Below, piece after piece: positions 38,219 to 47,648 of a stretch of DNA of 64,000 nt. Source of the DNA: Massilia solisilvae (lineage in GTDB: Bacteria; Pseudomonadota; Gammaproteobacteria; Burkholderiales; Burkholderiaceae_D); assembly GCF_024753215.1 (NCBI RefSeq), contig NZ_JANUGV010000001.1, positions 62,001 through 126,000 of the forward strand. The letters run 5' to 3'. The first letter of the stretch is position 1. The number at the start of each line of letters is the position of its first letter. Under the pieces are notes generated by a model. That model was not told the DNA's origin. It saw only the letters and a program-made list of their open reading frames with translations, and did no database searches. The position numbers and the translations under genes are program-made.

Positions 38219-39487
38219 ATGACCAAGGAACGTGAACTTCGCCAATCGAAGAACCTTGCGCTGCTGTTTTTCTGCGGCGCGGCGGCGCTGTTCGCGGTTT
38301 CGCTGGCGCTGCCGGTGGCGTGGTGGTCCGAACTGCTCAAGGCGTTCGCGGAAGCCGCGATGGTCGGCGCGCTGGCCGACTGGTTCGCGGTGGTGGCGCT
38401 GTTCAGGCGCGTGCCGATTCCGTTCGTGTCGCGCCACACCGAGATCATCCCCGCCAACAAGGACAAGATCGCCGACAACCTGGCCGCCTTCGTGCGCGAC
38501 AAGTTCCTCGACACCGAATCGATCGTCGGCCTGATCCACAAGCACGACCCCGCGCAGAAGGTGGCCGACTGGCTGGTCCAGCCCGAGAACACCGAGCGCG
38601 TGGGAACCTACGTCACCAGGGCGGCGGCGTGGGCGCTCGACTTCACCGAAGACGCGGCGGTGCAGAACTTCCTGGCCAAGGCCGTGCACACGATGGTGGG
38701 GCAGGTGGACCTGTCGCGCTCTGCCGGCACCGTGCTCGAAAGCCTCACGCGCGAAGGCCGCCACCAGCAGCTGCTCGATGAAGCGATCGAGCAGCTGGCT
38801 AAGCTGCTGCAGAACGAGGAGACGCAGGGCTACATCGCGCAGGGCATCGTGGACTGGCTGCGCGAGGAGTACGCGTTCATCGAGCGCATGCTGCCATCCG
38901 AGATGATCGGCCGCAAGGGCGCCGACATCGCGGTGCGGCTGGCGGCCGGCATCCTCAAGCGCGTGAGCGAGGACCGCGACCATCCGCTGCGCCAGCGCTT
39001 CGACAGCTTTGCGCGCGAGTTCATCGAACGCCTCAAGACCGACGCGGCCTTTTTGGAAAAGGGCGAGGAGATCAAGCGCTACCTGCTGGAAGACGAAACG
39101 CTTAACGCCTACCTCAAATCGTTGTGGCACGACTTGAAAGCGTGGCTCAAGCGCGATCTCGCCAGCGAAGACTCGCAGCTCGCGCGCCGTGTGGCCGCCA
39201 CCGGCGCCTGGGTCGGGCAGATGCTGGTCGACGACCCGAACCTGCGCCGCTCGCTCAACGACAGCCTGGAGGCGGCCTCGCGCGGCGCGGCGCCCGAATT
39301 CGCGGCCTTCCTGACGCGCCACATCGCGGACACGGTGAAGAACTGGGACAGCCGCGAGATGTCGGAGCAGGTCGAGCTCAACATCGGCAAGGACCTGCAG
39401 TACATCCGCATCAACGGCACCGTGGTGGGCGGGTTGATTGGCGTGCTGCTGTACCTGCTGTCGCACGCGCGCCAGCTGCTGGCCTAG
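38219..39487 (+). CDS. DUF445 family membrane protein
   Basis: A 422-residue protein with two N-terminal hydrophobic segments (LLFFCGAAALFAVSLALP; AEAAMVGALADWFAVVALF), the HTEIIPANKDKIADNL signature, a long helical middle, and a C-terminal helix (GTVVGGLIGVLLYLLSHA). Family function unknown. In-frame ATG at 38189 precedes the chosen 38219. The stop overlaps the stop of the convergent beta-propeller gene. Confidence 0.88.
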   Translation: MTKERELRQSKNLALLFFCGAAALFAVSLALPVAWWSELLKAFAEAAMVGALADWFAVVALFRRVPIPFVSRHTEIIPANKDKIADNLAAFVRDKFLDTESIVGLIHKHDPAQKVADWLVQPENTERVGTYVTRAAAWALDFTEDAAVQNFLAKAVHTMVGQVDLSRSAGTVLESLTREGRHQQLLDEAIEQLAKLLQNEETQGYIAQGIVDWLREEYAFIERMLPSEMIGRKGADIAVRLAAGILKRVSEDRDHPLRQRFDSFAREFIERLKTDAAFLEKGEEIKRYLLEDETLNAYLKSLWHDLKAWLKRDLASEDSQLARRVAATGAWVGQMLVDDPNLRRSLNDSLEAASRGAAPEFAAFLTRHIADTVKNWDSREMSEQVELNIGKDLQYIRINGTVVGGLIGVLLYLLSHARQLLA

Positions 39488-40425
39488 CGGATCGCCACGC
39501 CCCAGGGCAGTTCGTCCACCTTCACGTCCGCCACGCGCTTGTTGGTGGCGGTGTCGATCACCGAGACCGTACCGGAACGGCCGTTGGCCACGTAGAGCTT
39601 CCTGCCGTCGGGCGTGATCGCCATGTTCCACGGCCGTTCGCCCACCGGGATCGACGCGACGAAGCGGCGGCTGGCCGTATCGAACACATCGACGCGCGCG
39701 CCGCGGCCGCTGGAGACATACACCTTCGCGCCGTCGGGCGACACCGTCACCCCATTGGAGAACGGGCCGGCCTTGAACGGCGTGGCGCTGCGGGTGGCGA
39801 TGTCGATCGCGTACAGCGTGCCGTCCAGCTCGCAGGCCACGTAAGCCGTCTTCCCGTCCGGCGCAAAGCCGATGCCGCGCGGGCGCTGGCCTACCGCCAC
39901 CGAGGCCGCCACCTTCTTCTGCGCCACGTCCACGATGTCCACCTGCGCGCCATCCTCCGCACCCACCAGCACCCAGCGCCCGTCCGGGCTGAAGGCTGTG
40001 TGTTCCGGGTTCTTGCCTGGCACCTGGACGGTCCACTTGCGGTGCTCGCCGCCCGTTTCGACCAGCACCACACCGTTGGTCGTTTCGCTGGCCGCGGCCA
40101 GCAGGCTGCCGTCGCGGGACAGGTCAATGCCCTCGGGCGATTCGCCCAGGCCGATGCGCTCGCGCACCGTGCCGCCCACCAGCTCCACCACCAGCAGCGC
40201 ATTGGCGCTCCGGTCGCTCACGTACAAGGTGGCGCCATCCGGGCTGACCGCGATCCCGCGCGGTTTGCCGCCAGTGCCGATGGTGCGCGCCACCTTGTCG
40301 GTGCCGGTGTCGATCACGCTGACGGTGCCCGATTTCTCGTTCGGCACATAGGCCAGCGGTGCCGCCAGCGCCGCGCCGGTTGCGGCGCACAGGAGCGCAG
40401 CGGCAATTGCACTTCGCATGTTCAT
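39484..40425 (-). CDS. Exported YVTN-type beta-propeller protein, PQQ-catabolism associated
   Basis: A 313-residue protein with a signal peptide (MNMRSAIAAALLCAATGAALA) and about seven repeats of the form VSPDGATLYVSDRSANALLVV, each containing xPxGxxLYVxxxxxxxVxVxD. This is the YVTN/cytochrome-D1-like propeller often found beside PQQ alcohol dehydrogenases and named after that neighbourhood. It is divergent from the xoxF-type gene, sharing its 163-base promoter region. It probably acts in the periplasm; its exact role is unknown. Confidence 0.88.
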   Translation of the reverse strand: MNMRSAIAAALLCAATGAALAAPLAYVPNEKSGTVSVIDTGTDKVARTIGTGGKPRGIAVSPDGATLYVSDRSANALLVVELVGGTVRERIGLGESPEGIDLSRDGSLLAAASETTNGVVLVETGGEHRKWTVQVPGKNPEHTAFSPDGRWVLVGAEDGAQVDIVDVAQKKVAASVAVGQRPRGIGFAPDGKTAYVACELDGTLYAIDIATRSATPFKAGPFSNGVTVSPDGAKVYVSSGRGARVDVFDTASRRFVASIPVGERPWNMAITPDGRKLYVANGRSGTVSVIDTATNKRVADVKVDELPWGVAIR

Positions 40426-40588
40426 GTCGTTTCTCCCTCATGGATGAGCCGACCACAGCATAGCCAATCCGCCAATTTTGCCTCGCGCAATTGATGAGGC
40501 GCCGCACCCGTCTCAGCCGTGCGTCAGCATTTGTAGGAATGCGATATACGTAGCATATTGATAACAAAATCGGACGGGAGGCCACGCA
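40426..40588. promoter_or_regulatory. Divergent promoter region of the PQQ/oxidase cluster
   Basis: The 163 bases between the beta-propeller and PQQ-dehydrogenase starts must contain both promoters. AT-rich patches lie around 40535-40570; GGGAGG just before 40589 is the ribosome site of the dehydrogenase. No specific operator was recognised. Confidence 0.4.
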
Positions 40589-42370
40589 ATGAAGTCGAAC
40601 CCCTGCCGCAGGTTCATTGCGCTGCTGTTGGCGTCGGCGCTGGCGGCCATCGGGCTGGCCGCGCAGGCGGTCCCGCCGGCGGATGACGGCCAGTGGCCAA
40701 TGGCGGCCAAGGATTACGCCAACACACGCTACAGCGCGCTCGAGCAGATCACCCCGGGCAACGTCAAGAATCTCAAGGTCGCGTTCACGTTTTCGATGGG
40801 GGTAGAGGCCGGGCAGGAGGCCGCCCCGGTGGTCGTCAACGACACCATGTACCTGGTCGCGCCGTATCCCAACTACCTGTATGCGCTGGACCTGACCAAG
40901 CCGGGCGCGCCAATGAAATGGAAGTTCGAGCCCAAGCCTGACGCCACCGCCCAGGGGGTGGCCTGCTGCGACGTGGTCAACCGTGGCGTGGCCTACGCCG
41001 ACGGCAAGATCTTCATGAACACGCTGGACGGCCAGACCATCGCGGTGGATGCCGCCAGCGGCAAGGAAGTCTGGCGCACCCAATTGGGCAACATCAAGAA
41101 GGGCGAAACGATCACCATGGCCCCGCTGGCGGTCAAGGGCAAGGTATTGGTCGGCAACAGCGGCGGCGAGCTGGGCGTGCGCGGCTGGCTGGTCGCCCTC
41201 GATGCCGGCAGCGGCAAGGAAGTGTGGCGTGCCTGGAGCACCGGGCCCGACAAGGACGTGCTGATCGGCGCCGATTTCAAACCGTATTACGAATCCGAGC
41301 GCGGCAAGGACCTGGGCGTGAAGACCTGGCCGCCCGAGGCGTGGAAGATCGGCGGCGGCAACGTCTGGGGCTGGGTGTCGTATGACCCCGAAACCGACCT
41401 GGTCTACTACGGCACCGCCAATCCCGGGCCGTGGAACCCGGAGCAGCGCCCCGGCGACAACAAGTGGACTGCCGGCATTTTCGCACGCAAGGCGGACGAC
41501 GGCGCGGCGCGCTGGTTCTACCAGTTCAGCCCGCACGACCTGCACGACTACGACGGCGTCAACGAGAATGTGCTGCTCGACATCCCGTACAAGGGCGCGC
41601 AGCGCAAGATCCTGGTGCACCCGGACCGCAACGGCTACGTGTACGTGATCGACCGCGCCACCGGCCAGGTGCTCGCGGCAGACCCCTTCGTGCACATCAC
41701 CACCACCGAGGGCGTCGATCTCAAGAGCGGCAAGCTCAAATACAACCCGCAGAAGCAGCCGAGCGTGGGCAAGGTGGTGCGCGACATTTGCCCGGCCTCG
41801 GTCGGCGGCAAGGACTGGCAGCCGTCCGCGTGGTCGCCGCGCACCGGGCTGCTCTACATCCCGCACCAGAACATCTGCCAGGACACCGACACCTACGACG
41901 TCTCGTACATCGCCGGCACACCCTACGTGGGCGTGGACAACAAAATGACCGCTGGCCCGGGCGGCAATCGCGGCTTGTTCACGGCCTGGGACGTGGCGGC
42001 AGGGCGCAAGCGCTGGTCGATTCCCGAGCGCTTCCCGGTCTGGAGCGGGGCGCTGGCCACCGGCGGCGACGTGGTCTTCTACGGCACCATGGACGGCTGG
42101 TTCAAGGCGGTGGACGCAAAGAGCGGCTCCCCGCTGTGGCAGTTCAAGGTGGGCTCGGGCATCGTCGGCCAGCCGGTCTCGTACCGTGGACCGGACGGCA
42201 AGCAATACATCGCGGTGCTGTCGGGCGTGGGCGGCTGGGCCGGCTCGATCGTGTCGGGCGGGCTGGACGCGCGCGACGGCACCGCGGCCAACGGCTTCGT
42301 CAACGTGACCAAAGACCTGCCCCAGTACACCGGCAAGGGAGGCATGCTGTATGTCTTCGCGCTTCCCTGA
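40589..42370 (+). CDS. xoxF: PQQ-dependent methanol/ethanol dehydrogenase, lanthanide type (XoxF-like)
   Basis: A 593-residue periplasmic quinoprotein with a signal peptide (residues 1-27), an eight-bladed propeller and the adjacent-cysteine motif VACCDVV that stacks on PQQ. After NPGPWNPEQRPGDNKWT the active-site segment reads HDLHDYDG: Asp320 is the catalytic base and Asp322, two residues on, is the extra Asp found in lanthanide-dependent enzymes and replaced by Ala or Ser in calcium enzymes. It oxidises alcohols and passes electrons to cytochrome c. It is first in an operon with xoxJ, a cytochrome c and an oxidase. Short-chain methanol versus ethanol preference is not decidable here. Confidence 0.92.
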   Translation: MKSNPCRRFIALLLASALAAIGLAAQAVPPADDGQWPMAAKDYANTRYSALEQITPGNVKNLKVAFTFSMGVEAGQEAAPVVVNDTMYLVAPYPNYLYALDLTKPGAPMKWKFEPKPDATAQGVACCDVVNRGVAYADGKIFMNTLDGQTIAVDAASGKEVWRTQLGNIKKGETITMAPLAVKGKVLVGNSGGELGVRGWLVALDAGSGKEVWRAWSTGPDKDVLIGADFKPYYESERGKDLGVKTWPPEAWKIGGGNVWGWVSYDPETDLVYYGTANPGPWNPEQRPGDNKWTAGIFARKADDGAARWFYQFSPHDLHDYDGVNENVLLDIPYKGAQRKILVHPDRNGYVYVIDRATGQVLAADPFVHITTTEGVDLKSGKLKYNPQKQPSVGKVVRDICPASVGGKDWQPSAWSPRTGLLYIPHQNICQDTDTYDVSYIAGTPYVGVDNKMTAGPGGNRGLFTAWDVAAGRKRWSIPERFPVWSGALATGGDVVFYGTMDGWFKAVDAKSGSPLWQFKVGSGIVGQPVSYRGPDGKQYIAVLSGVGGWAGSIVSGGLDARDGTAANGFVNVTKDLPQYTGKGGMLYVFALP

Positions 42371-43187
42371 CTTGCTGCGCGCGGCGTTCGCGCTGCTGCT
42401 GGCCGGCTGTGGCGTCGCATGCGCCGCCGAACAGCCCGAACTGCGCGTATGCGCCGACCCGGACAACCCGCCGTACTCGCTGCGCGACCAATCCGGTTTC
42501 GAGAACCGCATCGCGCAGCTGGTGGCCGACGACATGAAGGCCAAGCTCTCCTACTTCTGGCTGGAGCAGGGCCGCGGCTTCGTGCGCAAGACCATGGGCG
42601 CGGGCCAGTGCGACCTGTTCATCGGCGTGCCGGCCGGGTTCGAGCGCGTGCTTACCACTCGGCCCTACTATCGCTCGACCTATGTCGCCGTCTTTCGCAA
42701 CGGGACCGCGCCGTTCGAAGGCTTCGATGCACAGGCGCTGCGCGGCCGGCGCATTGGCGTGCAGCTGATCGGTGACGACCTGGCCACCAGCCCGCCCGGC
42801 TACGCGCTGGCCAGGGCCGGCCTCATCGACAACGTGCGCGGCTACGCGTTGTACGGCGACGGCCCGGCGGCGCGACGCATGGTGGATGCGGTGGCATCGG
42901 GCCAGATCGACCTTGCGCTCGTGTGGGGGCCGCAGGCCGGCTACTTTGCGCACCGCGCGGGACTGGCGCTCACGCCGGCGAGCGCGCCGCCCGGGCTGCC
43001 GGTGCCGTTCGAGTTTTCGATTGCAATGGGCGTGCGCAAGGGCGACAAGGCGCTGCGCGACCGGCTCGACGAGATCCTGCAGCGCCGCCGCGCCGACGTT
43101 CAGGCCATCCTGGCCAGCTATTTCGTACCGACGGTGGCCATGCCCCAACGCGTGGCCGCCGCCCAGACAGGGGGAGCGAAACCATGA
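42351..43187 (+). CDS. xoxJ: XoxJ/MxaJ-like periplasmic binding protein
   Basis: A 278-residue exported protein of the solute-binding fold (signal peptide about residues 1-26). LRVCADPDNPPYSLRDQSGFENRIAQLVAD-type start and CDLFIGVPAG are typical of the quinoprotein-associated XoxJ/MxaJ family, thought to help activate or load the dehydrogenase rather than transport. It overlaps the dehydrogenase by 20 bases and the cytochrome gene by 4. Confidence 0.9.
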   Translation: MSSRFPDLLRAAFALLLAGCGVACAAEQPELRVCADPDNPPYSLRDQSGFENRIAQLVADDMKAKLSYFWLEQGRGFVRKTMGAGQCDLFIGVPAGFERVLTTRPYYRSTYVAVFRNGTAPFEGFDAQALRGRRIGVQLIGDDLATSPPGYALARAGLIDNVRGYALYGDGPAARRMVDAVASGQIDLALVWGPQAGYFAHRAGLALTPASAPPGLPVPFEFSIAMGVRKGDKALRDRLDEILQRRRADVQAILASYFVPTVAMPQRVAAAQTGGAKP

Positions 43188-43720
43188 GGCAGCCTGCCAT
43201 CAATCGTTTGCTGTTGTGCGCGCTCGCGTTGTCGCTGCTGATGGCAGGCTGCTACCGCGAGCAGCGCCCGACCAAGGCGCCGCCGGCGGCATCCTCGACC
43301 CAGGGCCACTCGTACGCGGCAAGCGTGGAGGCGCCGGTCAAGAACCGCTACGAGGAAAACGCCTTCGCCGTCTCGCAGGGCAAACAGTGGTTCCGCGCCT
43401 ACAACTGCGCCGGCTGCCACGGGCAGGGCGGCGGCGGCATGGGCCCGCCGCTCATGGATGACAAGTGGCGCTACGGCTCGGACCCGGAGAGCATCTTCAA
43501 TTCGATCTCGCAGGGACGCCCGAACGGCATGCCCTCGTTTGGCGCGCACGTGCCGGAAGACCAGATCTGGCAGCTGGTGGCCTATGTGCGTTCGATGAGC
43601 GGCCAGCTGCGCGAGGACGTGGCCGGAACGCGCAGCGACAATCTGTCCGCCAGCAAGCCCGAGTCGCGTCGCAAGAGGGAGACGCCGACCCATGAGCAAA
43701 CCCCCGCGGTGGAGCACTGA
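43184..43720 (+). CDS. Cytochrome c, probable electron acceptor of the PQQ dehydrogenase
   Basis: A 178-residue monoheme c-type cytochrome with a probable lipoprotein signal (LLMAGCYRE), the heme site YNCAGCHGQGGGGMGPPL and a distal Met region (GMPSFGAHV). By position it corresponds to XoxG/MxaG, taking electrons from the dehydrogenase. The C-terminal tail is charged and low complexity. It overlaps xoxJ (ATGA) and the oxidase subunit II gene by 29 bases. Confidence 0.9.
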   Translation: MRQPAINRLLLCALALSLLMAGCYREQRPTKAPPAASSTQGHSYAASVEAPVKNRYEENAFAVSQGKQWFRAYNCAGCHGQGGGGMGPPLMDDKWRYGSDPESIFNSISQGRPNGMPSFGAHVPEDQIWQLVAYVRSMSGQLREDVAGTRSDNLSASKPESRRKRETPTHEQTPAVEH

Positions 43721-44753
43721 CATGGCAGCCATGACCAGACGAGCCACCGCGCTCTGGCTGGCGGTCGCGGCGAGCGCGTCGGCGGCGCCCCCTGCGCCGC
43801 AGGATACGCTGCACGCGGCTGGCCCGCAGGCTGCCCACATCGGCAACCTGTGGAACTTCACGCTCGGCCTGTGCACGCTCGTGTTCGTGCTGGTGCTCGG
43901 CGCATGCCTGGTGGCCCTGTGGCGCGCACCCAAGGTGGCCCAGCGGGAGGCGCCGGACATGACTTCGCTTGCGCAGCCGGAGCGGCGCGTGCACCGCGTG
44001 GTCGGCTGGGGCGTCGGCGTGTCGATCGTCGGGCTGCTGGCGCTGCTGGCCGCGGACGTGTTCACCACGCGCGCGCTGGCCCGGCTGCCGCTGCGCGACG
44101 CCGTCAACATCGAGCTGGTCGGACACCAGTGGTGGTGGGAAGCGCGCTACCAGTACGACGACCCGTCGAAGAACTTCGTTACCGCGAACGAGCTGCACAT
44201 CCCGGTCGGGCGCCCGGTCGTGATCACCCTGCGCAGCAACGACGTGATCCACTCGCTGTGGGTGCCCAACCTGCACGGTAAGCGCGACCTGATCCCGGGG
44301 CGCACCGCGGTCCTGCGCTTCCAGGCCGATAAACCCGGCACCTACCGCAGCCAGTGCGCCGAATTCTGCGGCCTCGAGCACGCGATGATGGCGCTGCTGG
44401 TGGTGGCCGAACCGTCGCCGGTGTACGAGGCGTGGGCGATGCACCAGAACGCGCCCGCCACGGCACCCGCCGACGCGCTCGCCCAGCGCGGCCAGCAGGT
44501 CTTCCAGGGCAAGACCTGCGTGATGTGCCACACCGTGAGCGGCACCGAAGCGCAGGGCAAATTCGGCCCCGACCTGACCCACCTTGCCAGCCGCAGCACC
44601 ATTGCCGCCGGCATGTTCCCCAACAACCGCGGCCACCTGGGCGGCTGGATCGCGGACCCGCAATCGCTCAAGCCGGGCGTGAACATGCCGTCCAACGCGC
44701 TGGAGCCGGATGACCTGCAAGCCTTGCTGGCTTACCTGGAGACGCTGAAATGA
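43692..44753 (+). CDS. coxB: Cytochrome c oxidase subunit II with fused cytochrome c (caa3 type)
   Basis: A 353-residue protein with two transmembrane helices, a CuA domain (DVIHSLWVPNL ... SQCAEFCGLEHAMM, with the Cys, His, Glu and Met ligands) and a C-terminal cytochrome c domain (KTCVMCHTVSG). This layout marks a caa3-type oxidase. It accepts electrons from cytochrome c and passes them to subunit I. An alternative ATG at 43722 (MAAMTRR) is equally plausible. The stop overlaps coxA by 4 bases. Confidence 0.93.
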   Translation: MSKPPRWSTDMAAMTRRATALWLAVAASASAAPPAPQDTLHAAGPQAAHIGNLWNFTLGLCTLVFVLVLGACLVALWRAPKVAQREAPDMTSLAQPERRVHRVVGWGVGVSIVGLLALLAADVFTTRALARLPLRDAVNIELVGHQWWWEARYQYDDPSKNFVTANELHIPVGRPVVITLRSNDVIHSLWVPNLHGKRDLIPGRTAVLRFQADKPGTYRSQCAEFCGLEHAMMALLVVAEPSPVYEAWAMHQNAPATAPADALAQRGQQVFQGKTCVMCHTVSGTEAQGKFGPDLTHLASRSTIAAGMFPNNRGHLGGWIADPQSLKPGVNMPSNALEPDDLQALLAYLETLK

Positions 44754-46669
44754 ATACCGTATCCGCGCCCCTGCCGCGCTTGCCGGCACATGAAGCGGCC
44801 GAGCTGCAGCAGACCTGGAGCGATCCGCCTGGCCTCATCGGCTGGCTATCCGCCGTCAACCACAAGACGGTCAGCATGCGCTTCATGGTCACCACGTTTG
44901 CGTTTTTTGTCGCCGGTGGCATCCTGGCCGCGCTGATGCGTTTGCAGCTGGCCCGCCCCGACAGCAAGCTGATAGGACCGGACTTCTACAACCAGCTGTT
45001 CACGATGCACGGCAGCACCATGATGTTCCTGTTCGCGGTGCCGGTGATGCAGGCGGTCGCGATCTACCTGGTGCCGCTGATGATCGGCGCGCGCAGCGTC
45101 GCCTTCCCGCGCATGAACGCGTTCGCGTACTGGATCTTCACCTTCGGCGGGCTGATGCTCTACATCGGCTTCTTCCTCGACATTGGCCCGGACGCCGGCT
45201 GGTTCGCCTACGTGCCGCTGTCCGGCCCCCAGTTCTCGCCCGGCAAACGGGTGGACTTCTGGGCGCAGATGATCACCTTCACCGAGCTGGCTGCGCTGAT
45301 GGAAGCGATCGTCATCATCACCACGGTGCTCAAGATGCGCGCGCCCGGCATGACCCTGAACCGCATGCCGCTGTTCGTGTGGACCATGCTGGTGACCTCG
45401 TTCATGGTGCTGTTTGCGATGCCGGCCGTGATGTTGTCGAGCACCGCGCTGATCCTGGACCGCCTGGTCGGCACCCACTTCTTCAACCCGGGCGAGGGCG
45501 GCGACGCGCTCTTGTGGCAGCACATGTTCTGGTTCTTCGGCCACCCCGAGGTGTACCTGATCTTCATTCCGCCGCTCGGCTTCATCTCCAGCATCATCCC
45601 CACCTTTGCGCGGCGCCCGGTGGTCGGCTACCCGGCCATGGTGCTGGCGCTGATCGCCACCGCCTTCCTTGCGTTCGGCCTGTGGGTACACCACATGTTT
45701 GCCACCAACCTGCCGGAGCTGGGCAAGACCTTCTTCACCGCGGCCAGCCTGATGATCGCGATTCCCACGAGCGTGCAGATCTTCTGCTGGATCGCCACGC
45801 TCTGGACCGGCCGCATCCACTTTAAAACGCCGCTTCTGTTCGTGCTCGCCTTTTTTGCGATCCTGCTGCTGGGCGGGCTCACCGGCCTGATGCTCGCTTC
45901 GGTGGCGCTCGACACCCAGCTGCACGACACCTTCTTCGTCGTCGCCCACCTGCACTACGTGCTGCTGGGCGGCGCGGTGTTTCCGCTGTTCGGCGCTTTT
46001 TACTACTGGTTCCCCAAGTTCACCGGCCGCATGCTCGACGAGCGCCTGGGCCGCTGGAACTTCTGGCTGTTCTTCATCGGCTTTAACGTCACCTTCTTCC
46101 CGATGCACATCCTCGGCCTGCAAGGCATGCCGCGCCGGATCTACACCTATCCCCAGGAGATGGGCTGGGGCGACATGAACCTGCTGGCATCGATCGGCGC
46201 GCTCACGATTGCGATCAGCGTCCTGCTCTTCATCATCAACGTGCTCAAAAGCCGGCGCCACGGCGAACTGGCGGGCGACGACCCGTGGGGCGCGGGCACG
46301 CTGGAATGGGCCACGGCTTCGCCTCCGCCGGCCGGCAACTTCGAGCTCATGCCGGTGGTGCACGGGCGCGACCCGCTGTGGGAGCCGCAGGGCATGCCGT
46401 CGCACGTAACGGGGCTGACCAACAAGCACCGCGAAGTGCTGATCACCTCCGTCAACGACGCCGAGCTCGATCACCGCATGTGGCTGCCGTCGTCCTCGAT
46501 CTGGCCTTTCCTGTCGGCGGTGGCGGTGACGATCCTGTTCATCGGCTCGATTTTTACGCCGTGGGCCGTGGTGTGGGCCTCGATCCCGGTCGCCATCGGC
46601 ACCACGTTCTGGTTCTGGCCCAGGCGCCGCACGTCCGAACTGCGCGCGGCCTCGGAGATACGCCCATGA
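44750..46669 (+). CDS. coxA: Cytochrome c oxidase subunit I
   Basis: Heme-copper oxidase catalytic subunit, 639 residues, reducing O2 and pumping protons. Ligands visible: TMHGSTMMF (heme a), FGHPEVYLIF (CuB His and its linked Tyr), WVHHMFATN (CuB His pair) and VAHLHYVLLGG (heme a3/a). The XGHPEV glutamate marks an A1-type enzyme. The extended C terminus (about 100 residues beyond helix XII, with a further two helices) is typical of caa3-type CtaD. Overlaps coxB and coxC. Confidence 0.96.
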   Translation: MNTVSAPLPRLPAHEAAELQQTWSDPPGLIGWLSAVNHKTVSMRFMVTTFAFFVAGGILAALMRLQLARPDSKLIGPDFYNQLFTMHGSTMMFLFAVPVMQAVAIYLVPLMIGARSVAFPRMNAFAYWIFTFGGLMLYIGFFLDIGPDAGWFAYVPLSGPQFSPGKRVDFWAQMITFTELAALMEAIVIITTVLKMRAPGMTLNRMPLFVWTMLVTSFMVLFAMPAVMLSSTALILDRLVGTHFFNPGEGGDALLWQHMFWFFGHPEVYLIFIPPLGFISSIIPTFARRPVVGYPAMVLALIATAFLAFGLWVHHMFATNLPELGKTFFTAASLMIAIPTSVQIFCWIATLWTGRIHFKTPLLFVLAFFAILLLGGLTGLMLASVALDTQLHDTFFVVAHLHYVLLGGAVFPLFGAFYYWFPKFTGRMLDERLGRWNFWLFFIGFNVTFFPMHILGLQGMPRRIYTYPQEMGWGDMNLLASIGALTIAISVLLFIINVLKSRRHGELAGDDPWGAGTLEWATASPPPAGNFELMPVVHGRDPLWEPQGMPSHVTGLTNKHREVLITSVNDAELDHRMWLPSSSIWPFLSAVAVTILFIGSIFTPWAVVWASIPVAIGTTFWFWPRRRTSELRAASEIRP

Positions 46670-47292
46670 CCCCGCCGATCGAACGCACCTCGACCCGCAG
46701 CGGCGACGCCCTCGATGTGCGTCATCTGCCGACCTTCGCCTTCAGCCACCGCAGCCCCATGTGGTGGGGCACCATGGGCCTGATGGCGATCGAAGGCACG
46801 GTGTTCGCGCTGGCGGTCATGACCTACTTCTACCTGCGCAGTCACGCCAGCCGGTGGCCGATGAGCCAGTTCCCGCCCGACCTGATATGGGGCACGGTCA
46901 ACACCTGCATCATGCTGGGCAGCGTGATCCCGAACTGGCTCGTCAAGCGTGCCGCCGAAAAGCTCGACCTGCAGCAGGTACGCATCTGGATGGTCGTTTG
47001 CATGCTCTTTGCCACCGCCTTCCTGGTGCTGCGCGTGTTCGAGTTCAGGGCCCTGAACACCAGCTGGGACAGCGACGCCTACGGGTCGGCCGTATGGATG
47101 CTGATGGGGCTGCACACCACCCACCTGGTCACCGATTTCTACGACTCGCTGGTGCTCACGGTGCTGATGTTCACCGGGCCGCTGGAAGGCAAGCGCTTCG
47201 TGGACGTGAGCGAGAACGCGGCCTACTGGTACTTCGTGGTGGCGAGCTGGATCCCGATCTATGCTGTTGTTTATTGGGGGGCGCGGCTGTGA
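46666..47292 (+). CDS. coxC: Cytochrome c oxidase subunit III
   Basis: A 208-residue polytopic subunit III with five predicted helices, fewer than the seven of the mitochondrial form, as in caa3 enzymes. EGTVFALAVMTYFYLR carries the conserved Glu, and GLHTTHLVTDFYDSLVL the late helix. The start overlaps the coxA stop (ATGA). Confidence 0.92.
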   Translation: MTPPIERTSTRSGDALDVRHLPTFAFSHRSPMWWGTMGLMAIEGTVFALAVMTYFYLRSHASRWPMSQFPPDLIWGTVNTCIMLGSVIPNWLVKRAAEKLDLQQVRIWMVVCMLFATAFLVLRVFEFRALNTSWDSDAYGSAVWMLMGLHTTHLVTDFYDSLVLTVLMFTGPLEGKRFVDVSENAAYWYFVVASWIPIYAVVYWGARL

Positions 47293-47648
47293 GCCGCGCA
47301 GGGAACATGGCAAACTGGCCCGCCCTGTTGGTCGCCCCGTCGCTGGCGCTCGCGAACCTGTCGATCACCTATGCGCTCACCACGCCCGAGTGCTCGCACC
47401 AGTCCGACGTGGCCATGCACATCGTCTCGGCGGCGATCCTCGCGATCTGCGTGCTGCTGACCTTCCAGGCGTGGCGCAACTGGTTGGTGCAGGGCGGCGG
47501 CTCGCTCACTCCGCCAAGGCAGGACGACGCGGCGGCGCGCGGCCGCTTCATGTCGGCTGTCGCCGGCATGGTCGGCACGCTGTCCAGCCTTGTCGTGATC
47601 GCACAGTGGTTTCCGCAATGGGTATTGTCGCCATGCGCCATTGGCTGA
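47289..47648 (+). CDS. Small membrane protein of the oxidase operon
   Basis: About 119 residues, three hydrophobic segments (LLVAPSLALANLSITYAL; MHIVSAAILAICVLLTF; FMSAVAGMVGTLSSLVVIAQW). The start is GTG at 47289 overlapping the coxC stop (GTGA), or ATG at 47307 with AGGGA upstream. Not recognised as subunit IV; it occupies that position. The stop overlaps ctaG by 16 bases. Confidence 0.7.
   Translation: MSRAGNMANWPALLVAPSLALANLSITYALTTPECSHQSDVAMHIVSAAILAICVLLTFQAWRNWLVQGGGSLTPPRQDDAAARGRFMSAVAGMVGTLSSLVVIAQWFPQWVLSPCAIG

Noticed and set aside
40124..42544. 806-codon open frame on the - strand across the PQQ dehydrogenase
   Set aside because: Antisense to a well-supported gene, low-complexity product without motifs.
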